The position numbers and the translations under genes are program-made. The notes beneath the pieces were generated by a model. It saw only the letters and a program-made list of their open reading frames with translations, searched no databases and was not told where the DNA came from. A stretch of 64,000 nt of DNA from JACCZX01 sp963791315 (GTDB taxonomy: Bacteria; Pseudomonadota; Gammaproteobacteria; Burkholderiales; Burkholderiaceae_F), in contig CAWBRQ010000002.1 of assembly GCA_963791315.1 (NCBI GenBank), positions 62,001 to 126,000 of the forward strand, given 5' to 3'. Numbering within the stretch: the first letter of the stretch is position 1; each line of letters starts with the position of its first letter. Positions 1 through 8,951 of this stretch are shown here, one piece after another.

Positions 1-372
1 CAGCCGTGCCCCGACTCGTTCGGGCCATTCAACGGCGCAGATTCGGCCCGGTCCGAACAGCTCCCGAAAGCCCCTTTCCCCAAACTCGACGGGCTCCGTA
101 AGCCGATAAAAATCAAAGTGGTAGAAGTCTAAGCTCGAAACGGTATAAGGTTCAAGCAGGGCAAACGTGGGGCTCTTGACCGAGTCTTGCACACCCAGCT
201 CACGCAGCATCGCGCGCACCAGCGCAGTCTTGCCCGCACCAAGGTCACCAGCAAGGTTGATCTGGAATCCTGAACCGCGGATGGCGTCCAAATGGTTGTT
301 AACAGCAGTGGCCAGTGCACGGCCGAGCGTGTCCGTCGCCTTGGAGTCGTCGAGCGTCAATGTGGTTGGCAT
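1..372 (-). CDS. tsaE: TsaE, tRNA threonylcarbamoyladenosine ATPase (partial, C-terminus beyond left edge)
   Basis: TsaE (YjeE) is the ATPase that works with TsaB and TsaD to make the t6A modification of tRNAs reading ANN codons. The ATG is at 372-370 and the frame runs open to base 1, giving 124 codons. A P-loop GDLGAGKT sits at residues 42-49, followed by the family motif SPTFALLEPY and a Y-H-F-D-F-Y-R stretch; these are seen directly. The gene diverges from a DUF2277 gene and queG; tsaE and queG are also neighbours in many proteobacteria. The end of the protein lies outside the window. Confidence 0.93.
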   Translation of the reverse strand, partial: MPTTLTLDDSKATDTLGRALATAVNNHLDAIRGSGFQINLAGDLGAGKTALVRAMLRELGVQDSVKSPTFALLEPYTVSSLDFYHFDFYRLTEPVEFGERGFRELFGPGRICAVEWPERVGARL

Positions 373-467
373 GCCGTTGTCGGGTTCGTTATAACTGATC
401 TCGAAACGGGAGCCGGCGCTAGGCATCGAGCAATGGTTAAGCTTTCCGCAAACTGATGGAGTAAAAA

Positions 468-743
468 ATGTGTAGAAACATTAAGACCTTGTTCAATTTC
501 GAGCCACCCGCCACCGAAGAGGAAATTCGCGCATCGTCGTTGCAATTCGTCAGGAAGCTGAGCGGATTCAACAGCCCGTCGAAAGCCAATCAGGAAGCCT
601 TTGATCGGGCGATAGAAGACGTGGCAGCCGCCGCGCGCACCCTGATCAATTCCCTCGTGACGACTGCCGATCCGCGCGACCGCGAGATCGAAGCGGAGCG
701 TGCACGAACCAAGGCAGCCGTGCGATTCGGAACGAACGCGTGA
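468..743 (+). CDS. DUF2277 family protein
   Basis: A 91-residue soluble protein starting MCRNIKTLFNFEPPA, the characteristic opening of the DUF2277 family, whose function is unknown. It is rich in charged helix, and the conserved C-R-N-I-K and F-V-R-K-L-S-G-F segments lie in the N-terminal half. A GGAG ribosome site lies about 7 bases before the ATG. It sits between divergent tsaE and co-directional queG, ending 34 bases before queG, so it may share a transcript with queG. No catalytic role can be assigned. Confidence 0.88.
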   Translation: MCRNIKTLFNFEPPATEEEIRASSLQFVRKLSGFNSPSKANQEAFDRAIEDVAAAARTLINSLVTTADPRDREIEAERARTKAAVRFGTNA

Positions 744-777
744 GCGCGGCGACCGATGAGTTAAGGGTTTTCTATCC

Positions 778-1887
778 GTGGCAGCCGTAAGAGACGCCGT
801 CGCGAACACGCAGGAGCGTGAACGCGATCTGACCGCGCTCGCGGTGCACATTCGTCAGTGGGGCGAGCAACTCGGATTCGCACACGTCGGCATTGCCGAT
901 GTCGATGTGGCGCAGGCCGCCTCCCGACTGGACGCATGGCTTGCCGCTGGACGCCACGGCGACATGGACTATTTGCAACGGCACGCCGCACTGCGCGCTG
1001 ATCCCGCGCGCCTGTTACCGGGCGCTGCACGGGTGATTGCTGCGCGCATGGACTACCTGCCACGAGATACGGAGCGGGATTGGGCGCGGCGTGAGTTTGA
1101 TCGGCTGAACGAAGCCGATACCGCCGTTGTATCGATTTACGCGCGAGGGCGCGACTATCACAAAATCTTGCGTGAGCGCCTGCAGAAGCTCGCATCGCGT
1201 ATCGAGGCCGAGGTCGGGCAGCTCGGATATCGGGTCGCTACCGATTCGGCACCGGTTCTTGAAGTGGAACTGGCGCGCAAGGCGGGGCTGGGGTGGCGCG
1301 GCAAACACACGCTTCTGTTGTCGCAAGACGCCGGGTCAATGTTTTTTATCGGCGAAATCTTGACCGACCTGCCACTGCCAACCGATGAGCCCACCACTGA
1401 TCATTGCGGCACTTGCTCGCGCTGCATCGCAGTGTGCCCGACGCAGGCAATCACCGCGCCGTATCAGCTCGATGCGCGCCGGTGCATCTCCTACCTGACG
1501 ATCGAACACGCGGGGGCGATCCCGCTCGAATTGCGGCGGCTGATCGGCAATCGCGTCTATGGGTGCGACGATTGCCAGCTTGTATGCCCTTGGAACAAGT
1601 TCGCCCGCATCGCCGATTTGCCGGACTTCGATGTGCGCAACGGGCTCGATTGCGCGACGCTGATCGAGCTGTTTGCATGGGACGAAGCGCAGTTCAATGA
1701 ACGGCATGCTGGCTCGGCGATTCGCCGCATTGGCCACCAGAGATGGTTGCGCAATATTGCCGTGGCGCTCGGCAATGCGCCGACCAGTCCGGAGGTGATC
1801 GCCGCGCTGCAAGCGAGGGTAGATCATCCGAGCGAACTCGTGCGCGAGCACGTTGCATGGGCCGTTGCGCAGCATGTCATGCACTGA
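778..1887 (+). CDS. queG: Epoxyqueuosine reductase QueG
   Basis: QueG carries out the last step of queuosine synthesis, reducing epoxyqueuosine to queuosine in tRNA with a cobalamin and two 4Fe-4S clusters. The 369-residue protein has the catalytic Asp in DSAPVLE (about residue 156) and cluster ligands Cys 210, 213, 216, 220 (CGTCSRCIAVC) and Cys 263, 266, 270 (CDDCQLVC). The C-terminal 70 residues look like HEAT-type helices, as in known QueG. The start is a GTG; an AAGGG is rather far upstream, so the exact start is uncertain. Length fits the family. Confidence 0.95.
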   Translation: MAAVRDAVANTQERERDLTALAVHIRQWGEQLGFAHVGIADVDVAQAASRLDAWLAAGRHGDMDYLQRHAALRADPARLLPGAARVIAARMDYLPRDTERDWARREFDRLNEADTAVVSIYARGRDYHKILRERLQKLASRIEAEVGQLGYRVATDSAPVLEVELARKAGLGWRGKHTLLLSQDAGSMFFIGEILTDLPLPTDEPTTDHCGTCSRCIAVCPTQAITAPYQLDARRCISYLTIEHAGAIPLELRRLIGNRVYGCDDCQLVCPWNKFARIADLPDFDVRNGLDCATLIELFAWDEAQFNERHAGSAIRRIGHQRWLRNIAVALGNAPTSPEVIAALQARVDHPSELVREHVAWAVAQHVMH

Positions 1888-1905
1888 GGTCGTAGGCGAC
1901 GCCCT

Positions 1906-1911
1906 TATACT
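1906..1911 (+). promoter_or_regulatory. Possible -10 element for tRNA-Thr
   Basis: TATACT lies 35 bases before the mature tRNA 5' end, a fitting place for a sigma-70 -10 box. No good -35 hexamer is seen at 16-18 bases upstream, so this is a weak call. Confidence 0.35.
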
Positions 1912-1946
1912 TCGCGGCTCGATTTTGCGAGAACTAACAAACATCG

Positions 1947-2022
1947 GCCGCTGTAGCTCAGTTGGTAGAGCAGCGCATTCGTAATGCGAAGGTCGGAGGT
2001 TCGACTCCTCTCAGCGGCACCA
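1947..2022 (+). tRNA. tRNA-Thr (anticodon CGT, reads ACG)
   Basis: A 76-base cloverleaf with the CCA end encoded. The acceptor stem is GCCGCTG/CAGCGGC, the D-arm GCTC-AGTTGGTA-GAGC, the anticodon loop TTCGTAA (anticodon CGT), and the T-arm GAGG-TTCGACT-CCTC. The anticodon arm and D-arm match E. coli thrW almost base for base, including the G27-A43 mismatch. The next gene starts 38 bases downstream with no terminator between, so read-through is possible. Confidence 0.97.
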
Positions 2023-2060
2023 ACAGTTTTGCAAGTCCCACCATAGCGTTAGGAGTTAGC

Positions 2061-2477
2061 ATGTTCAAGCACAGGCTACTGGTAGCGATCGCGGCGGTGC
2101 TGTTTTCGTGTGCTGCATTCGCTCAGGACAAGGTTGTCTATCACTTCGGCGAAGGTCTTGCGCAGGCCACTAACGGGTTGCGCAACATCCGCAACCACCT
2201 GGAAGTCGATCCCAAGGCGAAAATCGTGGTCGTCGCTCATGCGCAAGGCGTCGATTTTCTGATGACCGGGGCTCAGGATGCGAACAAGAATCCGTATAAC
2301 GTGATCGTGGAAGACTTAAAGTCGCAAGGTGTGACGTTCGAGGTCTGCCAGATCACACTGCGCAATCGGAAGCTTGAAGCGAAGCAGTTCATTCCAGAGG
2401 TGACGTTCACACCGTCCGGCGTGCAACGAATCACGCAACTGCAAAGTCGCGAGGGTTACGCGTATCTGAAGCCCTAG
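2061..2477 (+). CDS. Secreted DsrE/DsrF-like family protein
   Basis: A 138-residue protein with a signal peptide (MFKHRLLVAIAAVLFSC, then AAFAQ as the probable cleavage site). The mature part has a DsrE-like alternating sheet/helix pattern (KVVYHFGEG, AKIVVVAHAQGVDFLM, VTFEVCQITL). Only one Cys lies in the mature part, at about the position used by some DsrE proteins, so a sulfur-transfer role cannot be claimed. AGGAG lies 5 bases before the ATG. An upstream in-frame extension would run through the tRNA and is rejected. It ends 4 bases before the next gene, so the two probably form an operon. Confidence 0.85.
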   Translation: MFKHRLLVAIAAVLFSCAAFAQDKVVYHFGEGLAQATNGLRNIRNHLEVDPKAKIVVVAHAQGVDFLMTGAQDANKNPYNVIVEDLKSQGVTFEVCQITLRNRKLEAKQFIPEVTFTPSGVQRITQLQSREGYAYLKP

Positions 2478-2481
2478 TTGC

Positions 2482-3546
2482 ATGGGCTTTACCGTCACGG
2501 TCCGTCCCAGCGGCCGCACGTTTAGCGTCGAAAAAGACGAGACCGTGCTGGAGGCAGCGTTGCGCAACGGCGTCGGCTTGCCGTACGGCTGCAAGAACGG
2601 TGCGTGCGGCACATGCCGCGGCAAATTACTGGAAGGCCGGCTAGTGCATCGAGCGCATTCGTCGTCTGCGCTATCGGCGGACGACGAAGCCAAGGGGTTC
2701 GCACTCTTTTGCTCGTCGCGCCCATTGAGCGACATTGTCATCGAGGCGCGCGAGCTGACCGGCTTCGGCGATATCCCGATTCGGAAAATGCCCGCACGCA
2801 TCGCGAAGATCGAATGGCCTGCATCCGACGTCGCGGTGATCTCGCTGCAACTGCCGACCAACGAGCGACTGCAGTTTCGTGCGGGCCAGTATCTCGATTT
2901 CATCCTGAAGGACGGCGCGCGCCGCCAGTATTCGATCGCGACGGCGCCGCACGCCGATGAGCTGATCCAGCTGCATATCCGTCGCACGCCGGGTGGTGTG
3001 TTTACCGATCGCCTGTTCGGCGCGGTCGAACCGCCGGTCAAGGAGCGCGACATCCTGCGCATCGAAGCGCCGCTCGGCACGTTCTTCCTGCGCGAAGACA
3101 ACGCACGGCCGATCGTGCTGCTCGCAGGTGGAACCGGCTTTGCTCCGGTCAAGGCGATTGCAGAGCATGTGTTCCATAAGCGAATTAACCGCGACAAAGC
3201 CGGCGAGCCCGCGCGCGACGTGTACCTCTACTGGGGGGCACGCGCACGGCCCGACCTCTACATGCCCGGGCTGCCGGAGCTGTGGTCGCGGGAGCAGCCG
3301 CACTTCAGGTATATCCCGGTATTGTCGGAGCCCCAGCCCGAGGATGCGTGGCAAGGTCGCACGGGATTCGTTCATCGCGCCGTCATGGATGATCTGCCCA
3401 ATCTTGCGGCGTTTCAGGTCTACGCATGCGGCGCGCCGGCGATGATTGACGCTGCGCGGCGCGACTTCGTCGGACAATGCGGGTTGCCGGATAGCGAGTT
3501 CTTTGCCGACGCGTTTACGACGCAGGCAGATCTCGTCGGGGCATAG
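2482..3546 (+). CDS. 2Fe-2S ferredoxin / FAD-NAD(P) reductase fusion (CDP-6-deoxyglucoseen reductase-like)
   Basis: A 354-residue electron-transfer protein. Residues 1-90 are a plant-type 2Fe-2S ferredoxin with ligands in CKNGACGTC and a later Cys in LFCSSR. Residues 100-200 are the FAD domain (RQYSIA, the flavin-binding R-x-Y-S motif), and the rest is the NAD(P) domain (LLAGGTGFAPVKAI, and CGAPAMID near the end). This order is that of AscD and of phenol- or methane-monooxygenase reductases. No oxygenase or deoxysugar gene is nearby, so the partner is unknown. It follows the DsrE-like gene by 4 bases and precedes argC by 18. Confidence 0.9.
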   Translation: MGFTVTVRPSGRTFSVEKDETVLEAALRNGVGLPYGCKNGACGTCRGKLLEGRLVHRAHSSSALSADDEAKGFALFCSSRPLSDIVIEARELTGFGDIPIRKMPARIAKIEWPASDVAVISLQLPTNERLQFRAGQYLDFILKDGARRQYSIATAPHADELIQLHIRRTPGGVFTDRLFGAVEPPVKERDILRIEAPLGTFFLREDNARPIVLLAGGTGFAPVKAIAEHVFHKRINRDKAGEPARDVYLYWGARARPDLYMPGLPELWSREQPHFRYIPVLSEPQPEDAWQGRTGFVHRAVMDDLPNLAAFQVYACGAPAMIDAARRDFVGQCGLPDSEFFADAFTTQADLVGA

Positions 3547-3564
3547 ATTTTGTACGGAGCGCAG

Positions 3565-4599
3565 ATGGCAAAGCCGAAAGTCTTTATAGATGGTGAGCAC
3601 GGGACGACCGGACTCGAGATTCGCGAGCGGCTCGTCGCGCGGAAGGACATCGAGCTGGTGAGCTTGCCCGTCGAGCATCGCAAGGATGCTGCTGCGAAGC
3701 TTGACGTGTTGAACAAAGTCGATTTGGTGATCCTGTGTCTTCCGGACGATGCTGCGCGGGAGACGGTAGCGCTGGCTGGACATGGCGCAACGCGCTTCAT
3801 AGACGCGAGCACCGCACATCGCACGGCTCCCGATTGGGTCTACGGTTTTCCCGAGATGACGCGAACGCAACGCGCGACGATCGCTTCGGCGCAACGTGTT
3901 TCCAATCCGGGTTGCTATCCGACCGGCGCGGTTGCGTTGCTGCGGCCGCTGCGTGAGCGCGAGATCCTGCCGCCGAGCACGCTTGTCAATGTCAATGCGG
4001 TTTCCGGATATTCGGGCGGCGGTCGCCGACTGATCGAAGCGTACCAACGCAAACCTGGTGGAAATCCGGGCCGCCCGGCGACGATCGTTTTATACGGACT
4101 CAATCTGGCCCACAAGCATTTGCCGGAGATGCAGACGATGGGATTGCTCGATCGCGCGCCGGTCTTTTCGCCACACGTCGGTGATTTCATGCGCGGGATG
4201 CTGGTCTCGATTCCGCTACATACCGGTCAGCTGCCGGGACGCGTCACGGGTGAGTCGCTGCATGCGGCGTACGTCGACCACTTTGCGGATGAACCGTTTA
4301 TCACCGTACGCCCGCTGAACGACAGCTCCGCCTTACGCGACGGCGCGTATCTGGAACCCGAAGCCTTGAACGGAACGAACCGTATAGAAGTGTTTGTGTT
4401 TGCCAACGATGCCAACGAGCAAGCGTTGCTGGTGGCGCGCCTCGACAATCTTGGCAAAGGCGCAAGCGGCGCGGCGGTGCAAAACATGAATCTGATGTTC
4501 GGCTTGCCTGAGCAAACGGGGTTAGGCGGCGAAGACAGGCGCGACGATAGAGTCGCGAGCGCCGAAGCCGCGATCCCGGCAGCAGCTAAAGCGCACTAG
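3565..4599 (+). CDS. argC: N-acetyl-gamma-glutamyl-phosphate reductase (type 2)
   Basis: ArgC reduces N-acetylglutamyl phosphate to the semialdehyde in arginine synthesis. The active-site Cys is residue 117 in VSNPGCYPTGA. The short spacing before it and the FIDGEHGTTGLEIRERL opening mark the type 2 form of about 310 residues. At 344 residues this protein carries roughly 30 extra C-terminal residues. I chose ATG 3565 because a GGAG lies 5 bases before it; a TTG at 3550 is possible. It is separate from argD-argF-argG at 54-58 kb and follows a ferredoxin reductase, a loose partnership. Confidence 0.95.
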   Translation: MAKPKVFIDGEHGTTGLEIRERLVARKDIELVSLPVEHRKDAAAKLDVLNKVDLVILCLPDDAARETVALAGHGATRFIDASTAHRTAPDWVYGFPEMTRTQRATIASAQRVSNPGCYPTGAVALLRPLREREILPPSTLVNVNAVSGYSGGGRRLIEAYQRKPGGNPGRPATIVLYGLNLAHKHLPEMQTMGLLDRAPVFSPHVGDFMRGMLVSIPLHTGQLPGRVTGESLHAAYVDHFADEPFITVRPLNDSSALRDGAYLEPEALNGTNRIEVFVFANDANEQALLVARLDNLGKGASGAAVQNMNLMFGLPEQTGLGGEDRRDDRVASAEAAIPAAAKAH

Positions 4600-4615
4600 C
4601 GCAAAGAAACAGCCT

Positions 4616-5557
4616 TTGGCCGCCAGTGCACTGGAACCCGGGGAGCCCCCGGCAAGCGGGTCTGCAGCAGGCCCTCTGAGCCTGCTGACGGTTGAACACG
4701 TCACCAGTTATCACTATCGGAAACCGGTTCGGTTCGGCCAGCATCGTCTGATGTTTCGCCCGCGCGAAGGGCACGACGTGCAGGTGCTCGAGGCCGGCGT
4801 CAATGTCAACGTGCCGTCGCGTATCGATTGGATGCTCGATACGCAATCGAACTCGGTCACGCTGGTGACGCCGCAGGCCGAGTCGGCGGAGCTGAAGATC
4901 GAGTGCCGCTTCAAGATCGAGCAGCATCGCGTGCGCAGCGCGCAGGATCTGCCGCTGGCTGCGCACGCTCAGCGCTGGCCATTCGATTACAGCGGCGAAG
5001 AGCGGCGCGACCTCGGTGCGATGCTGGAGCCTCACTATCTCGACCCCGACGGTCGGCTGTACGAATGGATGCGGCCGTTTTTTTCGCAGGCGGCGCGGCC
5101 CGATACGAAAGAGCTGTTGATGTCGTTGGCCGACGCGATAAAGAGCGGGCTCAAGTACGAAGTGCGCGACGAGGAAGGCACGCAGACGCCCGATGAAACA
5201 CTCGCGCGCGGCTCCGGAAGTTGTCGCGACTATGCATTGCTGATGATGGAAGCCGTGCGGCGGCTCGGAATGGCGGGGCGGTTTGTATCCGGCTACTTGT
5301 ATGACCCCGCGCAGGACACTGGTTGGGACGAAGGTGTCGTCGGAGCGGGAGCGACACACGCGTGGCTGGACGTGTATCTGCCCGGCGCTGGCTGGGTGCC
5401 GTTCGATCCGACCAACGCTATCTTCAGAAGCGCGAATCTGATTCGCGTTGCTTTCGCGCGCGACCCGAAACTCGCTGCGCCACTGACCGGCAGCTGGTTC
5501 GGAGCCGTGTCCGATTACGTAGGAATGGACGTCAAGGTGTCGGTGCGTCGAGTGTGA
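4616..5557 (+). CDS. Transglutaminase-like cysteine peptidase family protein
   Basis: A 313-residue cytoplasmic protein with the bacterial transglutaminase N-terminal domain (TVEHVTSYHYRKPV, residues 25-37) and a core with a plain Cys-His-Asp triad: Cys203 in GSGSCRDYALL, His248 in GATHAWLDVYLPG, Asp264 in FDPTN. Proteins of this type often accompany circularly permuted ATP-grasp genes, but none is present here. The start is a TTG about 16 bases after argC; the conserved domain begins only near residue 25, so the true start could be later. Substrate unknown. Confidence 0.88.
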   Translation: MAASALEPGEPPASGSAAGPLSLLTVEHVTSYHYRKPVRFGQHRLMFRPREGHDVQVLEAGVNVNVPSRIDWMLDTQSNSVTLVTPQAESAELKIECRFKIEQHRVRSAQDLPLAAHAQRWPFDYSGEERRDLGAMLEPHYLDPDGRLYEWMRPFFSQAARPDTKELLMSLADAIKSGLKYEVRDEEGTQTPDETLARGSGSCRDYALLMMEAVRRLGMAGRFVSGYLYDPAQDTGWDEGVVGAGATHAWLDVYLPGAGWVPFDPTNAIFRSANLIRVAFARDPKLAAPLTGSWFGAVSDYVGMDVKVSVRRV

Positions 5558-5659
5558 CGCCCGAGTGTTCGACCGCCCAAGCCGTTCGGGCGATATCGGT
5601 TGCAAAGTCACCGCTGTTCGCCTCCACACCTGCTGCGACGTAGCCCTATAAACGGGGCG

Positions 5660-6262
5660 ATGGAACGCTTTAAGCCCTGGTTCGTTGGCCTGGTGATGGC
5701 CGCCTGCGTCGCGTACTACATGCACGACCGCGCTGCGGATCGGCGTGTCTTAAGAAGCGGCCCGGTTGCTGAAATTCCGGTTCAGTCGAGCGCAAGTGAA
5801 TCTCCGCTGCAGCGCGCAGGTTACGTGATCGAACCGTTGGCCAGCTACGAGATACGGGCACGCGTATTGTCGATCGAGCGCTATCGAATGGGTCGCGAAG
5901 CCGATTTGTCACCTGTCGATTTTGCGCTGGGGTGGGGACCGATGTCGGATCCAGCCGTGCTGGATCGACTAAGCATCAGTCAAGGCAATCGCTGGTATCA
6001 CTTCCGCTGGGAGGGTTCGCCACCGATCGATCCGAGCGTGATGGCAAGAAGCTCGGCCAATACCCACTTGGTGCCAGCCGACGATTTGGTGAAGAATCGC
6101 CTGCTCAAAGTAAGCAAAGGCGAAGTAGTCAGACTCAGCGGCTACCTGATCAACGTGCGTCACGCCGACGGATGGACCTGGCGCTCATCGCTGACGCGCG
6201 ATGACACGGGCGGAGGGTCATGCGAACTGATGTGGGTGACTGACGTACAAGTTGAGCCGTGA
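5660..6262 (+). CDS. Conserved membrane-anchored hypothetical protein
   Basis: A 200-residue protein with one N-terminal membrane helix (WFVGLVMAACVAYYM) and a periplasmic remainder. The segment LSPVDFALGWGPMSDPAVLD followed by NRWYHFRWE is typical of a conserved hypothetical family common in Proteobacteria. I know no function. I chose ATG 5660, with GGGG just upstream, rather than an earlier in-frame codon at 5600 because the membrane helix then starts in the right place. It converges on livF. Confidence 0.7.
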   Translation: MERFKPWFVGLVMAACVAYYMHDRAADRRVLRSGPVAEIPVQSSASESPLQRAGYVIEPLASYEIRARVLSIERYRMGREADLSPVDFALGWGPMSDPAVLDRLSISQGNRWYHFRWEGSPPIDPSVMARSSANTHLVPADDLVKNRLLKVSKGEVVRLSGYLINVRHADGWTWRSSLTRDDTGGGSCELMWVTDVQVEP

Positions 6263-6282
6263 TTTTTGTCGGGCTACCGCTC

Positions 6283-7002
6283 CTACGCGGCTTCACCTAG
6301 GTACGCCTCGCGTACCTTGGGATTATTCAGCAGGGATTTCGCGTCGCCGGATAGCGTGATCAAGCCGGATTCCATTACGTAGCCGCGGTGTGCAACTTCC
6401 AACGCGAGCCGCGCATTTTGTTCAACCAGCAACATCGGTACCTTCCTTTCGGCCACCGACCGGATCACTTCGAATACCTTTTCGACGAGGATGGGCGCCA
6501 GGCCCATTGACGGTTCATCAAGCAGCAACAGCTTGGGCTCGCTCATCAACGCCCGCGCCATCGCGAGCATTTGCTGCTCGCCGCCTGACAGTGTTCCGGC
6601 AAGTTGCTTGGCACGTTCCTTCAGGCGCGGAAAGAGGGTGAACATCTGATCGATGTCGCGCCTGACGCCGTCAGCATCCTTGCGTATGTATGCGCCCATC
6701 TGCAGATTCTCAGTGACGCTCATGCGCGCGAAGACGCCGCGTCCCTCGGGCACCATCGTCAAACCCGTGGTCAGCAGCTGATACGGCGCCCGGCCCCGGG
6801 TTGAAGTGCCCATGTAGTCGACTTCACCACTCCACGCTTGCGTTCCGGTGATGGCTTTCAGCGTCGTCGTCTTGCCGGCGCCGTTGGCGCCGATCAGGGT
6901 CACAAGCTCTCCTGCGCGCACTTCCAGATCAATGCCTTTGACGGCTTGAATTCCGCCGTAGGCAACCTTGAGGCCGCGCACGCTCAGGACGACGGCGGTC
7001 AT
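6283..7002 (-). CDS. livF: Branched-chain amino-acid ABC transporter ATPase LivF
   Basis: One of the two ATPases energising high-affinity uptake of Leu/Ile/Val or related amides. In 239 residues it shows Walker A GANGAGKTT, the signature LSGGEQQMLAMARAL, and Walker B LLLLDEPSMGL; the length is typical of LivF. It overlaps the end of livG by 4 bases (ATGA), a sign of translational coupling. It is the last gene of livHMGF on the minus strand. The true substrate of HAAT transporters cannot be read from the ATPase. Confidence 0.95.
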   Translation of the reverse strand: MTAVVLSVRGLKVAYGGIQAVKGIDLEVRAGELVTLIGANGAGKTTTLKAITGTQAWSGEVDYMGTSTRGRAPYQLLTTGLTMVPEGRGVFARMSVTENLQMGAYIRKDADGVRRDIDQMFTLFPRLKERAKQLAGTLSGGEQQMLAMARALMSEPKLLLLDEPSMGLAPILVEKVFEVIRSVAERKVPMLLVEQNARLALEVAHRGYVMESGLITLSGDAKSLLNNPKVREAYLGEAA

Positions 7003-7793
7003 GCCGTCGCCTTTGTGGCGACGTTTGTATGAGCCGCACCCAGATACGCCTCGATCACAGCGGGATTACGCTGGACGTCGCCCGGCGTGCCGACGGCGAT
7101 GACTTTGCCGTAGTCGAGTACGGTGACCTGGTCGCACAGGCCCATCACGAGCTTGACGTCGTGCTCGATCAGCAGGATCGTCACGCCGTCGCGGCAGATT
7201 GCTTCGAGTAATGCGCGCAACGCCAGTTTCTCGGTCGCGTTCATTCCGGCCGCGGGTTCGTCGAGCGCGAGCAGTTTGGGATCGGTCGCAAGTGCCCGTG
7301 CGATTTCCAGCCGGCGTTGATCTCCGTATGCCAGCGTACGCGCCTGATAGTCGGCGTATTTGGCCACACCGACGTATTCGAGCAGCTCGAGCGAGCGCTT
7401 CCTGATTGCGCGCTCTTCTGCGACGGTCGCGCGGGTGCGCAGGATCGCCCCGAGGGCGGTGGCCTTGGTACGAACGTGGCGGCCGACCATCACGTTCTCC
7501 ATCGCGGTCATGTCGGGAAACAACCGGATATTTTGAAACGTGCGCGCGATGCCAGCCGCCGCTACCTTGTGAACTTCGCTCGGCGAGTACGGCGCGCCGG
7601 ACAGTTCAAACGCGCCAGAGTCCGGTGCGTACAGCCCGGTGATGACATTGAAGAACGTCGTTTTGCCGGCACCGTTCGGCCCGATCAGCCCGTAAATCTG
7701 CCCGCCCTCGATTTTTATTCCAACATCGGCAAGCGCCTGCAATCCGCCGAAGCGCTTGTTGACGCCTGATACTTTGAGAACGAGATCGGCCAC
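6999..7793 (-). CDS. livG: Branched-chain amino-acid ABC transporter ATPase LivG
   Basis: The second ATPase of the Liv system. In 264 residues: Walker A GPNGAGKTTFFNVITG, the LivG-type TFQNIRLFPDMTAMENV, signature LAYGDQRRLEIARAL, Walker B LLALDEPAAGMN, and switch His in LLIEHDVKLVM. The LivG class lacks the classical LSGGQ, as here. The gene begins 12 bases after livM and is coupled to livF. Its frame is intact although livM upstream is frameshifted. Confidence 0.95.
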   Translation of the reverse strand: MADLVLKVSGVNKRFGGLQALADVGIKIEGGQIYGLIGPNGAGKTTFFNVITGLYAPDSGAFELSGAPYSPSEVHKVAAAGIARTFQNIRLFPDMTAMENVMVGRHVRTKATALGAILRTRATVAEERAIRKRSLELLEYVGVAKYADYQARTLAYGDQRRLEIARALATDPKLLALDEPAAGMNATEKLALRALLEAICRDGVTILLIEHDVKLVMGLCDQVTVLDYGKVIAVGTPGDVQRNPAVIEAYLGAAHTNVATKATA

Positions 7794-7805
7794 TGCCAGC
7801 GACGC

Positions 7806-8940
7806 TCAGGCGACAAGCCGCGAATGCAGCTGTACGACTGGATTCACTCCATGCTCGGGCGCCGGCCACAAGCCTCTTGGCCGATACAGCATGATCAGCA
7901 CCATCGCAAGGCCATACAGCATCATTCGCAAAATTTCGGCTGGCAGAATCACTGTGCCGAACAGGAACATCTGCGCGGGCTCGACCGTGTATCGCAACAG
8001 TTCGGGTAGAACCGCCAGCAATATGGCGCCCAGAATCACTCCTGGTATGTGGCCTATTCCACCGAGCACGACCATCGCCAGAACGATGATGGATTCGTTG
8101 AGCACGAAGGATTCCGGCGACACGAATCCCTGAAAGGCAGCGAACATGGCGCCAGCGACGCCACCGAATGTTGCGCCGAGCGCGAACGCAAGCAGCTTCA
8201 CGTTGCGAACGTTGATCCCCATCGCTTTCGCTGCTATCTCGTCCTCCCGGATCGCCAACCATGCACGGCCCAGTCGTGAATCCTGCAGGCGCATGCAAAT
8301 GACGACCGTGAGGATCGTCAGGCCGAGAAACAGGTAGTAGTACAGCACCAGCGATGACACTTCGTAACCGAAGAAATTGATGGTTTTCGAAAAGGTGACG
8401 CCCGCAATATTGATTGGATCGATCAGCGTGAGTCCCTGGGGTCCGTTGGTGATATTGAGCGGCGAGTTCAGGTTGTTGATAAAAATGCGAATGATTTCGC
8501 CGAACCCGAGCGTGACGATCGCGAGGTAGTCGCCGCGCAGCTTCAGGACGGGCGCGCCCAACACGATGCCGAAAAAGGCAGCGATCGCGGCGCCAAACGG
8601 CATCACGAGCCAGATCGACATATGCAACCCGTCCGGAAACATCTGCGCGATCCAGGCGAACTGTTGCGTCAGGTGAGGCGAAGCCAGCAGCGCGTACATA
8701 TAGGCGCCGACGGCATAGAAGGCGATGTAGCCGAGATCGAGCAGGCCGGCGAAGCCGACGACGATGTTCAGGCCGAGCGCCAGCATGACGTACAAGACAG
8801 GCGAACGCGAGCACCCGAACCCAGGCGTTACCGAAGTGACCGGCCACCCACGGCAGCGCCATCAGCGTGGCGGCAAGGACGAATGCGGCGATCCACGCAG
8901 CGCGAGGATCTTTGCTCAAACGCGGAAGGAGAAGGCCCAT
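7806..8940 (-). pseudogene. livM: Branched-chain amino-acid ABC permease LivM, one +1 frameshift (probably intact in the organism)
   Basis: Permease subunit of the Liv transporter. As read, the first 48 codons (MGLLLPRLSKDPRAAW...) run from 8940, then one surplus base near 8790-8800 throws the frame. Removing it joins VLAFACL directly to YVMLALGLNIVVGF, the normal LivM sequence, and gives about 377 residues with several membrane helices and the EAA-like loop GRAWLAIREDEIAAKAMGIN. The total length is 3n+1, as expected for a single insertion. Both halves are well conserved, so I favour a sequencing error. Confidence 0.9.
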
Positions 8941-8951
8941 GCTGCGCGTGT

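Noticed and set aside
1962..2060. N-terminal extension of the DsrE-like protein
   Set aside because: The extension is a translation of the tRNA-Thr gene; AGGAG before ATG 2061 gives a proper start and signal peptide.
2671..4047. 458-codon open frame on the minus strand
   Set aside because: Lies antisense across the ferredoxin-reductase gene and argC, both with clear catalytic motifs; long antisense frames are expected in GC-rich DNA.
4586..5725. 379-codon minus-strand open frame
   Set aside because: Antisense to the transglutaminase-like gene, whose Cys-His-Asp triad is plain; no recognisable domain in the antisense frame.
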